From: Methanolobus psychrotolerans
GTDB taxonomy: Archaea > Halobacteriota > Methanosarcinia > Methanosarcinales > Methanosarcinaceae
DNA length: 64,000 nt
Assembly: GCF_002243045.1 (NCBI RefSeq)
Contig: NZ_MBKP01000001.1
Span: 1-64,000 of the forward strand
Direction of reading: 5' to 3'
Translations under genes and position numbers: made by a program
Part shown: piece by piece, positions 19,201-29,058 of the stretch
How positions within the stretch are numbered: the stretch's first letter is position 1
Layout of the letters: every line of letters begins with the position of its first letter
Notes under the pieces: generated by a model
The model's input: the letters and a program-made list of their open reading frames with translations, nothing else
Told to the model about the DNA's origin: nothing
The model's database searches: none

Positions 19201-20052
19201 TTACTGTTTCTTAAAGCACATGAACCAGTCAAGACAGTATTTTCCCTCTTCCTTTGATTCAACCCTTTCCTTAGCAGTTCCACATGATCCAGGTGGCGGA
19301 ATTATCACATCTTCACCTGGCTGCCAGTTAGCAGGAGTTGCCACCTGTTCTGAATCGGATTTTTGCATGGCCAGCAGCAGTCTCTTGATCTCATCCATGT
19401 TTCTTCCGTTGGAAAGCGGATAATAGAGTATGGCCCTTATCTTTGCTTTCGGATCGATCATGAACACTGCCCTGACAGCCTGGGTGTCCGAGGCATTTGG
19501 CTGCAGCATACCAAACTTCTTTGCAATATCCATCTTAAGGTCTTCAATGACAGGGAAGTTCACTTCCACATTTTTCATGCCCTTATATTCTATTTTTTCC
19601 TTAATGGTCCGAAGCCATGCAATATGGGCATAGATACTGTCAATGGAAAGACCCAGCAGTTCAGCATTCAGTTTCTTGAAATCATCCTGCATACCTGCAA
19701 AGGTCATGAACTCCGTAGTACATACCGGAGTGAAGTCAGCCGGGTGACTGAAAAAAATTACCCACTTGCCCTTGTAATCCTTTGGGAAATTGACTTCACC
19801 TGCAGTAGTAACAGCAGTAAAAGATGGTGCATTATCACCTATCAAAGGCATATTCACAGGTGTTGCAGGAGTTTTATCACCTATTCCTGCTTTTAACTTC
19901 TTCATACTGCTGTCAAAATACTCATTGATATCCTTTACCTGCTTATCGAATTCCTTTTCCAGTTCCAGGTCCTTTATGTTCCTGGAAATGTATTCCCTCA
20001 TATCTTTGAACTGTTCTTCAAGATATTTTTTTGTGTCTTTTTTCTCATCCAT
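19201..20052 (-). CDS. Peroxiredoxin (Prx6/AhpC type) with an N-terminal helical extension
   Basis: Reduces hydrogen peroxide and organic peroxides. The core (about residues 66-270) has the peroxidatic cysteine C111 in DFTPVCTTEF, the upstream FFSHP strand and the C-terminal Prx6-like arm with NWQPGEDVIIPPP. Further Cys residues near the end (SCGTA, YCLDWFMCF) are candidates for resolving or intermolecular disulfides. Unusually, the first 65 residues are highly charged and alpha-helical, likely a coiled coil, and are not part of the usual peroxiredoxin. Start ATG 20052. In a strict anaerobe it fits oxidative-stress defence together with rubrerythrin at 52.2 kb. Confidence 0.92.
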   Translation of the reverse strand: MDEKKDTKKYLEEQFKDMREYISRNIKDLELEKEFDKQVKDINEYFDSSMKKLKAGIGDKTPATPVNMPLIGDNAPSFTAVTTAGEVNFPKDYKGKWVIFFSHPADFTPVCTTEFMTFAGMQDDFKKLNAELLGLSIDSIYAHIAWLRTIKEKIEYKGMKNVEVNFPVIEDLKMDIAKKFGMLQPNASDTQAVRAVFMIDPKAKIRAILYYPLSNGRNMDEIKRLLLAMQKSDSEQVATPANWQPGEDVIIPPPGSCGTAKERVESKEEGKYCLDWFMCFKKQ

Positions 20053-20303
20053 ATCAAATCACCATTTCTGAGAAGTGTAAACTACATGAACAGATCAAAA
20101 TATAGCAATATCTGTCCACACTCCATTAAATATTAAGGACTATGAACATAAGAACTTGATCATAAGAAAACGAATATTAATGATGTCAAAAGTGCAGCAT
20201 TAAATAGTAGAATAAATTATAAATACAGGCGTATACAAATGTTTTACTGCATACCATATAGAATATACCATTTTTTGATCACATCGACCTGAAACTAAAA
20301 AAG
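20053..20303. promoter_or_regulatory. Divergent spacer between peroxiredoxin and histidine kinase
   Basis: AT-rich with no gene. ATTATAAATAC near 20216-20226 is a plausible TATA box for the kinase (leader about 60 nt). No palindrome of note was found. Confidence 0.35.
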
Positions 20304-23300
20304 ATGACAACAAAGTATAACTTGAATGCAGATAACTCGCATGATCTGCCTGAGAAAAGTCACGATGGGTTTGAGAACCTGGTTGACCAGCTGCCCCTTG
20401 GCATACTTTCGTGTGACAGGGAAGGGAAAATAACTGCTGTAAATGATTTTCTCCTGCAGATATTAGGATCTCCTTCACCTGAAGATACAAAAAAAGTAAA
20501 TATGCTGACTTTTCCACCTCTTGTTGAATCCGGCATTTCTGCAACTATTGAAGAAACACTTGTCATCGGCAGCAATTCTTCGATAGTGACAACTTACAGG
20601 TCTATATGGAACAAGGAACTATTCTTAAGTTTCAATGCCTTTCCCAAAAGAGATGAAATGGGTGAGATTAACGGATGTCATGCCATTATTGAAGACCTGA
20701 CAAGTAAAAAGGAAATGTCTCTTGAACTTCAACAAAGCATGCGCAAGGACAGGCTCATAAATCAAATATCAAGCCGTTTTATCAACAGCAATTTCATGGA
20801 CATTGACAGAGATGTCAATATGACCCTTAAGGATCTGGCAAATTTCATACAGGCAGATCGTGCATCGTTATTCAGTGTGGACCAAGATACGGACTACATT
20901 ACAAAAACACATGAGTGGCATGTTGACGGAATCGTTTCGAAAATTCCACTCGATCAAAAAGTGGATTCGAAAAAAATCGTTTTTGAACAACTTGGCAATT
21001 TACAGATAGTCAACATTCCTGATGTCGATAAAATACCAGACGAAAAAGAATATTTAAAAAGGATACTCCAGGATCTGGGGATTAGATCCATTGCAATGAT
21101 CCCCCTTTCACGTTATGGGGTGTTCAAAGGTTTTATCAGCATTGATTCTAAAATAAAGAAAAGAGATTGGAATGATAATGAGCTCTATATACTAAAGATT
21201 GCCGGAGATATGATAACCAATGTCCTTGATCGTAAGAATACAGAGACAATACTACTTCAAAAAGAAAGGGATTTTGAGGAAGTCGTTAATTCTATAGATT
21301 CGATAATATGGAAAGCTAGCTTTGATAAGGACGGAAATGTACTGAGTACCTATATTTCAAAACCTGTTGATAGAGTACTGGGAATCCCTGATGGGACCAT
21401 CGGAAATAATTGGGGTAAATACTTTGCACACATACATCCCCAAGACCTTCCCAAAGTAAATGATACATTCAAACTTTCTTTTGTACAGCCCGATACCCCC
21501 ATTGATCTGGATTATAGATTGCTCTCTGATGACGGAAATACCGTATGGGTAAACTCCATAGGCTCTTCACATCTCCAAAATGACGGAACTTTCCTGACAT
21601 ACGGAACATCAGTGAACATCACCGAGCGCAAAATAGCCGAGGAAGAAGTCAATCGAAGTGAAAAAAAATATAGATCACTTATAGAACAATCAAATGATGC
21701 AATAGTTCTAAACACACTTGATGGACAAATAGTAGACGTGAACAACAGGGCCTGTGAAATTTTTGGATATTCCAGAGAAGAATTACAGAAAATGAATGTA
21801 GTTGATCTATTGATCCCGGAAGAGAGGGACCATGGCACAGAGGTTAAGAAAATTATTAGAATTAATGGTTTCATACGGGCTGATACAAAATACCTCACTG
21901 CAAACGGAGATGTCATTGATGTAGAGATCAATGCCAAGATCCTTGAGGGCTATAAAGGAATTGCACAGGCTGTTGTAAGAGATATAACAGAACGCAAACG
22001 TGCTGAAGAGAAAATGCGTGAAAGTGAGGAAATGCTAAGGCTGTTCATAGAGCATGCACCCGCCTCATTAGCGATGTTTGACCGCACTATGTGTTATATC
22101 GCTGTCAGTCAGCGCTGGCTCAATGATTATTCCCTTGGTGACCGGGATTTGCGCGGCCTGTGTCATTACGATGTATTCCCTGAGATCAGTGACGAATTGA
22201 AATCGATACATCGCCGGGTTCTGAAAGGAGAAGTTATCCGTAAAGATGAAGATTGTTTCCAACGAGCCGATGGGAGTGTACAATGGTTGCGCTGGGAAGT
22301 CCGGCCCTGGAAAGCAGCCGATGGTACAATTGGCGGTCTTGTGATCTTCACAGAAGATATCACCGGAGGTAAAGAAGCCGAAGAAGAACTCCAGCGCAAT
22401 GAAGAAAGATACAGGACACTCTTTGAGCAATCAAACGATGCTATATTCCTGAATCATGTTGATGGTCAGATAGTTGATGTAAATGAGAAAGCCTGTGAGA
22501 TGTTCGGGTACACTAAAGATGATTTGCAGAAGATGAATGTTGTTGACCTTCTGGCTCCCGGGCACATGCGTGCCGGTGTCATGGGAATGCAACTGTTCAA
22601 AGAGCAGGGATTTGTGTATGTACATACTGTATATGCAAAAGCAAATGGTGAAACTTTCGATGCAGAGGTCAATGCAAAGGTACTTGAAGGATATCCAGAC
22701 CTGGCGCAGGCCATTGTAAGGGACATTAGTAAGCAAATAAAGGCAGAAGAAGATATAATCAGAAGTGAGACTAAATACAGGAGCCTTTTTGAAAAGTCAA
22801 ATGATGGCATAATGATCCATCACATCAATGGATCGATAGTTGATGTTAACAAAAAGGCTTGTGAAATGTTTGGGTATACTGAAGAGGAGCTTAAACAAAA
22901 ATCAATTCTAGAATTGATCGTTCCAGATGAAAGAGAAGATAATATCACAAAAATGATGGAACTTCGATTGAAAGGATCCATACGTAATGAAACAAGAATG
23001 TTGGATTCTAATGGGAAGATCTTGTACATAGATGTCAGTGCTTCAGTACTCCAGACACAGAACAATCTGATCCAGGCTGTGGGAAGAGACATAACTGACA
23101 GGATACGGGCTGAAGCAGCCATGCTTCAAGCTAAGATCGAAGCTGAGACTGCCAACCGCACTAAAAGTGAATTCCTTGCCAATATGAGCCATGAACTGCG
23201 CACACCATTAAACTCCATCATAGGTTTCTCTGATGTCATGCTGGATGGCCTTGCAGGGAAACTTGGTCCTAAGCAGGAACACTACATGAATCATATATCT

Positions 23301-23855
23301 AACAGTGGATATCACCTGTTAAGCCTCATCAATGATATCCTTGACATTTCCAAGGTAGAAGCTGGGAAAATGGAACTTCATATAGAACTGGTGGATATGA
23401 CTGCAGCTGTGAATGAAATAGTAACTATGACAGAAACCCTTGCATCAAGCAAGATGATAAGTGTTAACGTAAATATGTGTGAGGACATGCCAAAGGTGAA
23501 GGCAGACAGATCAAAGCTCAAACAGATAATGTATAACCTTATAGGGAATGCGATAAAGTTCACAGACGATGGAGGTAATGTCACCGTAGTTACGTGTGTG
23601 AATGACAAGAAACTGCGTATATCCATTATCGATACCGGCATAGGCATCTCTCCGGAAGACCAGAAGAGTTTGTTTAAACCATTCAGCCAGATCGATTCAT
23701 CTATTTCAAGAAAGTACCAGGGAACAGGACTTGGACTTGCATTGGTCAAGGAACTTATAGAGCTGCATGATGGAAATATATGGGTCCAAAGTGAAATCGG
23801 AAAAGGAAGTAATTTCACATTTGAATTGCCAATAGCTGAAAAGGACCGCAGCTGA
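20304..23855 (+). CDS. Soluble PAS/GAF multi-sensor histidine kinase
   Basis: A 1183-residue sensor kinase with no membrane segment, so it senses cytoplasmic signals. Order: PAS (about 25-140), GAF (150-320), five more PAS domains (about 325-440, 450-565, 570-690, 700-815, 820-935), HisKA with phospho-acceptor H963 in NMSHELRTPLN, then HATPase with N-box NLIGNAIKF and G-boxes DTGIGIS and GTGLGLALVKE. PAS domains 3, 5 and 6 are close repeats of each other (each has QSNDAI or KSNDGI and IVDVN..ACE(I/M)FGY), pointing to recent internal duplication. No response regulator is adjacent, so the partner is elsewhere. Ligand or cofactor is unknown. Confidence 0.93.
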   Translation: MTTKYNLNADNSHDLPEKSHDGFENLVDQLPLGILSCDREGKITAVNDFLLQILGSPSPEDTKKVNMLTFPPLVESGISATIEETLVIGSNSSIVTTYRSIWNKELFLSFNAFPKRDEMGEINGCHAIIEDLTSKKEMSLELQQSMRKDRLINQISSRFINSNFMDIDRDVNMTLKDLANFIQADRASLFSVDQDTDYITKTHEWHVDGIVSKIPLDQKVDSKKIVFEQLGNLQIVNIPDVDKIPDEKEYLKRILQDLGIRSIAMIPLSRYGVFKGFISIDSKIKKRDWNDNELYILKIAGDMITNVLDRKNTETILLQKERDFEEVVNSIDSIIWKASFDKDGNVLSTYISKPVDRVLGIPDGTIGNNWGKYFAHIHPQDLPKVNDTFKLSFVQPDTPIDLDYRLLSDDGNTVWVNSIGSSHLQNDGTFLTYGTSVNITERKIAEEEVNRSEKKYRSLIEQSNDAIVLNTLDGQIVDVNNRACEIFGYSREELQKMNVVDLLIPEERDHGTEVKKIIRINGFIRADTKYLTANGDVIDVEINAKILEGYKGIAQAVVRDITERKRAEEKMRESEEMLRLFIEHAPASLAMFDRTMCYIAVSQRWLNDYSLGDRDLRGLCHYDVFPEISDELKSIHRRVLKGEVIRKDEDCFQRADGSVQWLRWEVRPWKAADGTIGGLVIFTEDITGGKEAEEELQRNEERYRTLFEQSNDAIFLNHVDGQIVDVNEKACEMFGYTKDDLQKMNVVDLLAPGHMRAGVMGMQLFKEQGFVYVHTVYAKANGETFDAEVNAKVLEGYPDLAQAIVRDISKQIKAEEDIIRSETKYRSLFEKSNDGIMIHHINGSIVDVNKKACEMFGYTEEELKQKSILELIVPDEREDNITKMMELRLKGSIRNETRMLDSNGKILYIDVSASVLQTQNNLIQAVGRDITDRIRAEAAMLQAKIEAETANRTKSEFLANMSHELRTPLNSIIGFSDVMLDGLAGKLGPKQEHYMNHISNSGYHLLSLINDILDISKVEAGKMELHIELVDMTAAVNEIVTMTETLASSKMISVNVNMCEDMPKVKADRSKLKQIMYNLIGNAIKFTDDGGNVTVVTCVNDKKLRISIIDTGIGISPEDQKSLFKPFSQIDSSISRKYQGTGLGLALVKELIELHDGNIWVQSEIGKGSNFTFELPIAEKDRS

Positions 23856-23961
23856 GCCTTATTGTAAACCACATAATTACTCTTTTAGTGTCAACCCTAA
23901 TTGTATACTTCTGGCTGAAGAAGATATCAACTGTAAAAGACCTTTTTATCCATGGGAAGTG

Positions 23962-24066
23962 ACCCTGGATAAACCAGGGTAACTTTGGAAGTGGGATGTG
24001 GTGGAGTTTTAAGGAGGTAGTTTGATGGAGAATCAAATGACCCACATCCGCAATACACCAGAGTAA
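23962..24066 (+). ncRNA. Candidate two-hairpin element with GGAGGTAGT loop and 13-codon ORF
   Basis: Hairpin 1 is ACCCTGG/CCAGGGT (23962-23980, loop ATAAA). Hairpin 2 pairs GGATGTGG (23994-24001) with CCACATCC (24042-24049); its loop has GGAGGTAGT (24013-24021) and, 3 nt later, ATG 24025 of a 13-codon ORF (MENQMTHIRNTPE, stop at 24064). Hairpin 2 and the inner hairpin at 14283-14329 share ATGTGGT, GGAGGTAGT and ATGACCCA while stem bases differ but still pair. The rest of 23856-24347 shows no gene. Confidence 0.4.
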
Positions 24067-24347
24067 TAATTCTCTGGCAATTCGCAGTTTTATAATTACT
24101 ACTATATAGATATATCGTCAAAATATAAATGCAGTATGCATTATTTGAGATTGTGCAACAAAATAGACAGAACCGGATGAAATTGCTATATATACCAAAC
24201 CTGGATCCAGGAGATTTATGTAAACCTTTCAAGACTAAAAATGACTCACGCACACTCAGGTAAATTTGCATAATGACATCAATAACCGCAACTCTTATGT
24301 ATGTCTGGAAAATACGTAAAGCAAGTTGAACAGGGGAGGGAACAAAG

Positions 24348-24980
24348 ACGGATAATATTGCATTTCTGATATACGCGTTCAGTTCCCTATTTGCCATAAT
24401 CAGCCCGGTCAGCGGAGTTGTCACATTCGTTTCACTGACTAGTGAACTGAAACTGGAAGAGAAGAATGCACTTGCTACCAAATCAGTGATTCTTGCCTGT
24501 ATCATCGCTTTATTTTTTGCGATATCTGGAGAAATGATACTGGACTTTTTTGGAATAAGCATCGATTCATTAAGAGTGGCTGGTGGAGTGCTGCTTTTTA
24601 CCGTAGCCTTTGACATGATGCTTGCAAAAGTTTCCCGCGAAAGTATCACCGAAAAAGAGATCGACAAATCAATGGACCGCAGCGATATATGGATATTCCC
24701 GATCGCGCTCCCTCTTTTGACGGGGCCGGGTGCAATCACAACAGTAATAGTCCTTATGGGAAGTGCATCTTCAATTTTGCAAAACATAGCAGTCCTTTTT
24801 GCAATACTACTCACATTCGCAATAACAATGGTACTATTCCGTTTTTCCAGGAGAATATACAAATTCCTCGGATACACCGGAATGCTGGTGTTCACACGGC
24901 TTATGGGTCTTTTACTTGCGGCAATGGCAGTTAATTTCATCTCCCAGGGACTCTGGAATATTTATGTCTCATTCCAGTAA
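24348..24980 (+). CDS. MarC family integral membrane protein
   Basis: MarC/UPF0056 proteins are six-helix membrane proteins of unknown transport role. The visible family features are AFSSLFAIISPVSGVVTFVSLT at the start (split across the first helix), a second-half ALPLLTGPGAITTVI motif and VLFRFSRRIYKFLG. The first ATG/GTG in frame (GTG 24486) would remove the first helix and the conserved ISPVSG motif. The frame is open upstream, and a strong GGGAGGG site (24334-24340) is followed after 7 nt by ACG at 24348, giving a normal 210-residue protein. Initiation at ACG is therefore suggested, or ATG was lost by mutation or sequencing error. Confidence 0.8.
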   Translation, partial: TDNIAFLIYAFSSLFAIISPVSGVVTFVSLTSELKLEEKNALATKSVILACIIALFFAISGEMILDFFGISIDSLRVAGGVLLFTVAFDMMLAKVSRESITEKEIDKSMDRSDIWIFPIALPLLTGPGAITTVIVLMGSASSILQNIAVLFAILLTFAITMVLFRFSRRIYKFLGYTGMLVFTRLMGLLLAAMAVNFISQGLWNIYVSFQ

Positions 24981-25065
24981 ACTATTTTGTAAGCGGATGA
25001 GAGAACCACAATCACAATGATTTTATGTTAGTACCCCATAAATATCAAAGAGTGCGGGTGACAGG

Positions 25066-27780
25066 GTGCCTGAAGAAAGGAACTTCCAATGCAAATCCCG
25101 TGGTGACGAACATAACATCTTGCGGGAGAAAATATTTGAAAGGCTTAATGCAACAGCTGAGGGCTTGTCTTCTGAAGAAGCAAGCCGAAGAATAGCCCTT
25201 TGCGGAAGGAACATTTTCGAAGAGACCGGAAAGGAAAGTCCCATAATCAAATATATCAAACAATATAATAACTTCTTCTCACTTCTGCTTCTATTTGGAT
25301 CTATACTATCATTTATTGCCGAGTGGCTTGACCCCGGACAGGGTAACATCTTCATAGCCATAGCCCTGCTTGGAGTTGTGATTCTTAACGGTAGTTTCAC
25401 ATTCATTCAGGAATACCAGGCTGAAAAGATAATGGCAAGTTTCAAAAACCTCATCCCGCCAAAAGCCCGGGTACTGAGGGATGGAGAGATCAAAGAGATA
25501 CTTGCCACTGAGATTGTTGTTGGGGATGTTATTTATCTGGAGGAAGGTGACAAGATACCTGCTGATGGCAGGCTCGTCGAAGAAAATTCGCTAAAGGTTG
25601 ACAACTCACCAATAACAGGAGAAGCTGAACCACAGCTGCGTTCCCTTGACTGCACTCATCCCAACATGCTGGAATGCAGGAATATGGTATTCTCAGGAAC
25701 GCTCGTCCAGACCGGAAACGGCAAAGCACTTGTCTTTGGTACCGGTTCGGATACACAGATAGGAAAGCTTGCAGCCCTGACCGAACAGACATCTTCCGTG
25801 GACACCCCTATACGCAGGGAACTAAATGATTTCATCAAGGTCATTTCTGCAATTGCCATGTTTCTTGGAGTTTCTTTCTTCCTGATAGGGTCCCTCATTC
25901 ATGACACGTTCCTGACAAATCTGATATTTGCCATTGGCATCATCGTTGCAAACGTACCTGAAGGTCTTCTGCCAACGGTAACGCTTGCCCTGAGCCTTGC
26001 ATCAAAGAGAATGGCAAAAAGGAACGCTCTTATAAAACAACTGGAATCAGTTGAAACACTTGGCTCCACAACTGTCATCTGTACCGATAAAACAGGAACC
26101 CTTACACAAAATAAGATGAACATACATTCTGTTTATACTGGTACCGGACATCTGGATGTGGAAAAAAAGGCAGAACCACCAGAAATGCTGTTACGTGTGG
26201 CGATCGTATGTAACAACTCAAGGCTCACAGAAGAAAAACCCGGATATAAAGGGGATCCCACCGAAGGTTCCTTGCTCGTTTATTCCAGTGGGTTCACAGA
26301 TATTGGAAAAATGAAAGATGAATATCCCAGGATGCAGGAATATCCTTTTGACTCCAAAAAACAGAGAATGCAGGTCATCTGTAAAACACCATCTGGAGAC
26401 ACGGAAGTATACCTTAAGGGAGCACCGGAAGTCATTCTTGACATGTGCAGCCACATACTGGTTGGAGGAAAAGAGGAAGCACTTGATGATAAACGGAAAA
26501 ATGTCCTTGAAGAAGAACATCTTTTAATGGCAAACAAAGGAGAAAGAGTGCTTGCCTTTGCTTACAGAAAAGCAGACAATGAAGACGAATATGATAATGG
26601 ATTCATCTTCCTTGGATTTGCAGGAGCTGTAGACCCTCCACGACCGGAGGCCAGAGAAGCCATCAGGAAGTGCCACCTTGCCGGCATCAAGGTTGTTATG
26701 ATAACAGGCGACCACCCGGTGACGGCCCGCTCAATCGCTGCAACTGTGGGCCTTACCGATGATCATATCGAACCTGTATTGATAACAGGTGCAGAACTTG
26801 AAGAACTCTCTACAGAAGAACTTATAACAAAACTGAAGGCACCAAGCATTGTATTTGCACGCACCTCCCCCGTGCAGAAACTTAAGATAGTGCGTGCCTT
26901 CCAGGCAGCAGGCGAAATTGTAACAATGACCGGAGATGGCGTGAATGATGCGCCTGCCATGAAGAACGCAGACATGGGTGTTGCCATGGGAAGTGGTACG
27001 GACGTTGCCAGGGAGGTAGCAGATATGGTACTACTTGATGATAATTTTGCAACTATTGTCAACGCCATTGAAGAAGGCAGGACTGTCTTTGATAACATCA
27101 AGAAATTCATAGCCTACATCCTTACAAGCAATATCCCTGAAATATTGCCATTTATCGCCTTTGTACTGCTGGCACTGCCCCTGCCAATGAACGTACAGCT
27201 CATCCTTGCAATAGACCTTGGAACAGACATACTCCCTGCATTGTCCCTTGCTGTTGAAAAAGGAGAAGGGGACATAATGAAACGTCCGCCACGCTCCAGT
27301 GAAGAAAAACTACTCACTTCGCCGTTAATGTTGACATCATACGGCATCAAAGGGCCAATTGAAGCTGCCGCTGGCTTTGCATGCTACTTTGCAGTGCTAT
27401 TTGACGGGGGATGGACATGGGGACAGCAGCTTCCATTCTCTGATAGCCTTTACATGCAGGCCATAACAGCATTTTTCGGAGCTGTTATTGTCTGCCAGAT
27501 AGCAAACGTATTCACATCAAGGACAAGGCGTCAGTCGGTGTTGACAAAAGGATTTTTCAGTAACAGAATGGTGCTTTTTGGTATTGCCAGCGAGCTTCTG
27601 ATACTATCCTTAATAATCTACAACCCACTTGTGAATCTGGTATTTAACACAGCAGCAATATCCCTGAGATATATACTCCTGGCAGTACCATTTGCCTTGT
27701 TACTACTAGCAGTAGATGAATTGAGAAAATATGCTATAAGGAAAGAATCGGTACTTGCTACTCGATTCTTAAAATGGTGA
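25066..27780 (+). CDS. P-type cation ATPase of the Na+,K+-ATPase-like (P2C) group
   Basis: A 904-residue ion pump. Actuator TGEAEP, phosphorylated Asp D341 in DKTGTLTQNK, and hinge TGDGVNDAPAMK are intact. The M4 ion-site motif reads VPEGLLPTVTLALSLASKRM (P298), and the M5-M6 region has TSNIPEILPF and IDLGTDILPALSLA. These are signatures of the Na,K/H,K-ATPase alpha subunit rather than the calcium pump type (PEGLPAVVT). Ten membrane helices are expected. No beta subunit is nearby, as in other prokaryotic relatives. The start is GTG 25066 with GGGTGA a few nt upstream. Likely role: sodium or potassium/proton homeostasis. Confidence 0.9.
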   Translation: MPEERNFQCKSRGDEHNILREKIFERLNATAEGLSSEEASRRIALCGRNIFEETGKESPIIKYIKQYNNFFSLLLLFGSILSFIAEWLDPGQGNIFIAIALLGVVILNGSFTFIQEYQAEKIMASFKNLIPPKARVLRDGEIKEILATEIVVGDVIYLEEGDKIPADGRLVEENSLKVDNSPITGEAEPQLRSLDCTHPNMLECRNMVFSGTLVQTGNGKALVFGTGSDTQIGKLAALTEQTSSVDTPIRRELNDFIKVISAIAMFLGVSFFLIGSLIHDTFLTNLIFAIGIIVANVPEGLLPTVTLALSLASKRMAKRNALIKQLESVETLGSTTVICTDKTGTLTQNKMNIHSVYTGTGHLDVEKKAEPPEMLLRVAIVCNNSRLTEEKPGYKGDPTEGSLLVYSSGFTDIGKMKDEYPRMQEYPFDSKKQRMQVICKTPSGDTEVYLKGAPEVILDMCSHILVGGKEEALDDKRKNVLEEEHLLMANKGERVLAFAYRKADNEDEYDNGFIFLGFAGAVDPPRPEAREAIRKCHLAGIKVVMITGDHPVTARSIAATVGLTDDHIEPVLITGAELEELSTEELITKLKAPSIVFARTSPVQKLKIVRAFQAAGEIVTMTGDGVNDAPAMKNADMGVAMGSGTDVAREVADMVLLDDNFATIVNAIEEGRTVFDNIKKFIAYILTSNIPEILPFIAFVLLALPLPMNVQLILAIDLGTDILPALSLAVEKGEGDIMKRPPRSSEEKLLTSPLMLTSYGIKGPIEAAAGFACYFAVLFDGGWTWGQQLPFSDSLYMQAITAFFGAVIVCQIANVFTSRTRRQSVLTKGFFSNRMVLFGIASELLILSLIIYNPLVNLVFNTAAISLRYILLAVPFALLLLAVDELRKYAIRKESVLATRFLKW

Positions 27781-27814
27781 TAAATATACAAATATAGTGA
27801 TCTAAAATAGGAGA

Positions 27815-28840
27815 TCATTCGACCCTCACAACTATTCCCCTGAGCAACCGGCCAAGTATATCCGAACCGGTTATGATGATCTTTTGAGGGTCATCCTGGT
27901 TCCAGTAGATGATCAGGTCATTATCAATGACATCATCCTCGGCATCCACTGGGTAGACCTTCATCTTATGAAGCACATCGCCTATCTTCTCTTTAGGATT
28001 ACTTACAACTATAGGATGATGACAGTGCCGATAGGGATTGAAATCCGTTTTCCTGCATGTAACATCCCTCAGGAAGGAACCCGAATCAATGGCCATTATC
28101 GGTTCATTGTTCTCATCCACCACTATGACCCATTTCTTTGAACTGGAAGCTATCTTTTCCAGTAACTGGTCAAAACTCTCTTCCCCAACGGGTGGAAATA
28201 TGATAAGACCATTGTAAGTAGGCAAAGAGATTATACTTGCAGGATCTATCAAAGACCCTTCCTGTTTGATGTAAAGGTCATCTATAGAAAGGAAATTCAA
28301 AGCACCAAGGCCTTCAAGACGATCGATGTCACTGCTCTCTGAAACCATATGTTTGCTAAGCATGATCCTAAGGGAGCGCTCTTTGAAGAACTCCATTTTC
28401 TCTTTTCCAAGCCACATATCCAGAAGCATTGAAGATGGTTTTGCAACCGGATACAACAAAGCTACATAGAATTTGACAACCGGAGAAAAGGCAGCTCCAA
28501 GTCTTAAGGAGTTACGTGTGAAATAAGCCTGTGGAGCTATCTCACCAAAGCAGGTAATCAGAACCGTGGAAAATACAAATGCTGAAGCACCAGACATTAT
28601 GGAATCCGTCAGCAACGCCAGAAGAACATTGATACCCACATTGCCCCACAGCAAAGTAGAAAGCAACAGATGGGAATTGTGCCTTAGTTCCAGTATTTTC
28701 CTTGCGTCCTCATTCTTAGCTTCAGCCTCTATCTCAAGACGAAGCCGACTCAATCCGAACATGCCTATTGTCAGTCCGGAAAATATTCCGGATTGAACCA
28801 GGCAGAGAACTATAAAAAACCATATTAATACGTCATTCAT
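27815..28840 (-). CDS. DUF21 (CNNM/CorC-like) membrane protein with CBS-like region
   Basis: Residues 1-135 form the DUF21 transmembrane domain (FSGLTIGMFGLSRLRLEIEAE, then FGEIAPQAYFTRN), the core of the CNNM/CorC family linked to magnesium or other cation transport. Residues about 190-341 resemble a CBS pair (WVIVVDENNEPIMAI, then HHPIVVSNPKEKIGDVLHKM), which in relatives senses adenine nucleotides. 341 aa. It converges with the P-type ATPase (34 nt gap) and is divergent from the glycogen cluster. Role in metal ion balance is inferred. Confidence 0.85.
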   Translation of the reverse strand: MNDVLIWFFIVLCLVQSGIFSGLTIGMFGLSRLRLEIEAEAKNEDARKILELRHNSHLLLSTLLWGNVGINVLLALLTDSIMSGASAFVFSTVLITCFGEIAPQAYFTRNSLRLGAAFSPVVKFYVALLYPVAKPSSMLLDMWLGKEKMEFFKERSLRIMLSKHMVSESSDIDRLEGLGALNFLSIDDLYIKQEGSLIDPASIISLPTYNGLIIFPPVGEESFDQLLEKIASSSKKWVIVVDENNEPIMAIDSGSFLRDVTCRKTDFNPYRHCHHPIVVSNPKEKIGDVLHKMKVYPVDAEDDVIDNDLIIYWNQDDPQKIIITGSDILGRLLRGIVVRVE

Positions 28841-28993
28841 ACGTTATTCCGCTAAGGTACTATTCAAAAACCTCAGCTTTGTTATGTATATAAAAGTAAT
28901 AATACTTTTCCATATATGACCGCTTTTTTTTAATGTAAATATAGCATACGCACTTTAGAGATAATGCTTGAATATGTAAGGAGCGGGAACTCT

Positions 28994-29020
28994 TTGCAGA
29001 TATTATAATATATAATTGGA
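28994..29020 (+). promoter_or_regulatory. Promoter of the glycogen cluster
   Basis: An AT-rich TATA element (TATTATAATATATAATTGG, about 29000-29018) lies 40-60 nt before the first gene, whose ribosome site is GGGGGAAAGG (29048-29057). No further clear promoter or terminator is seen until about 42.9 kb, so one long transcript is possible. Confidence 0.45.
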
Positions 29021-29058
29021 ACTCTATTTAGAAAAGGCGAATTTTCAGGGGGAAAGGA

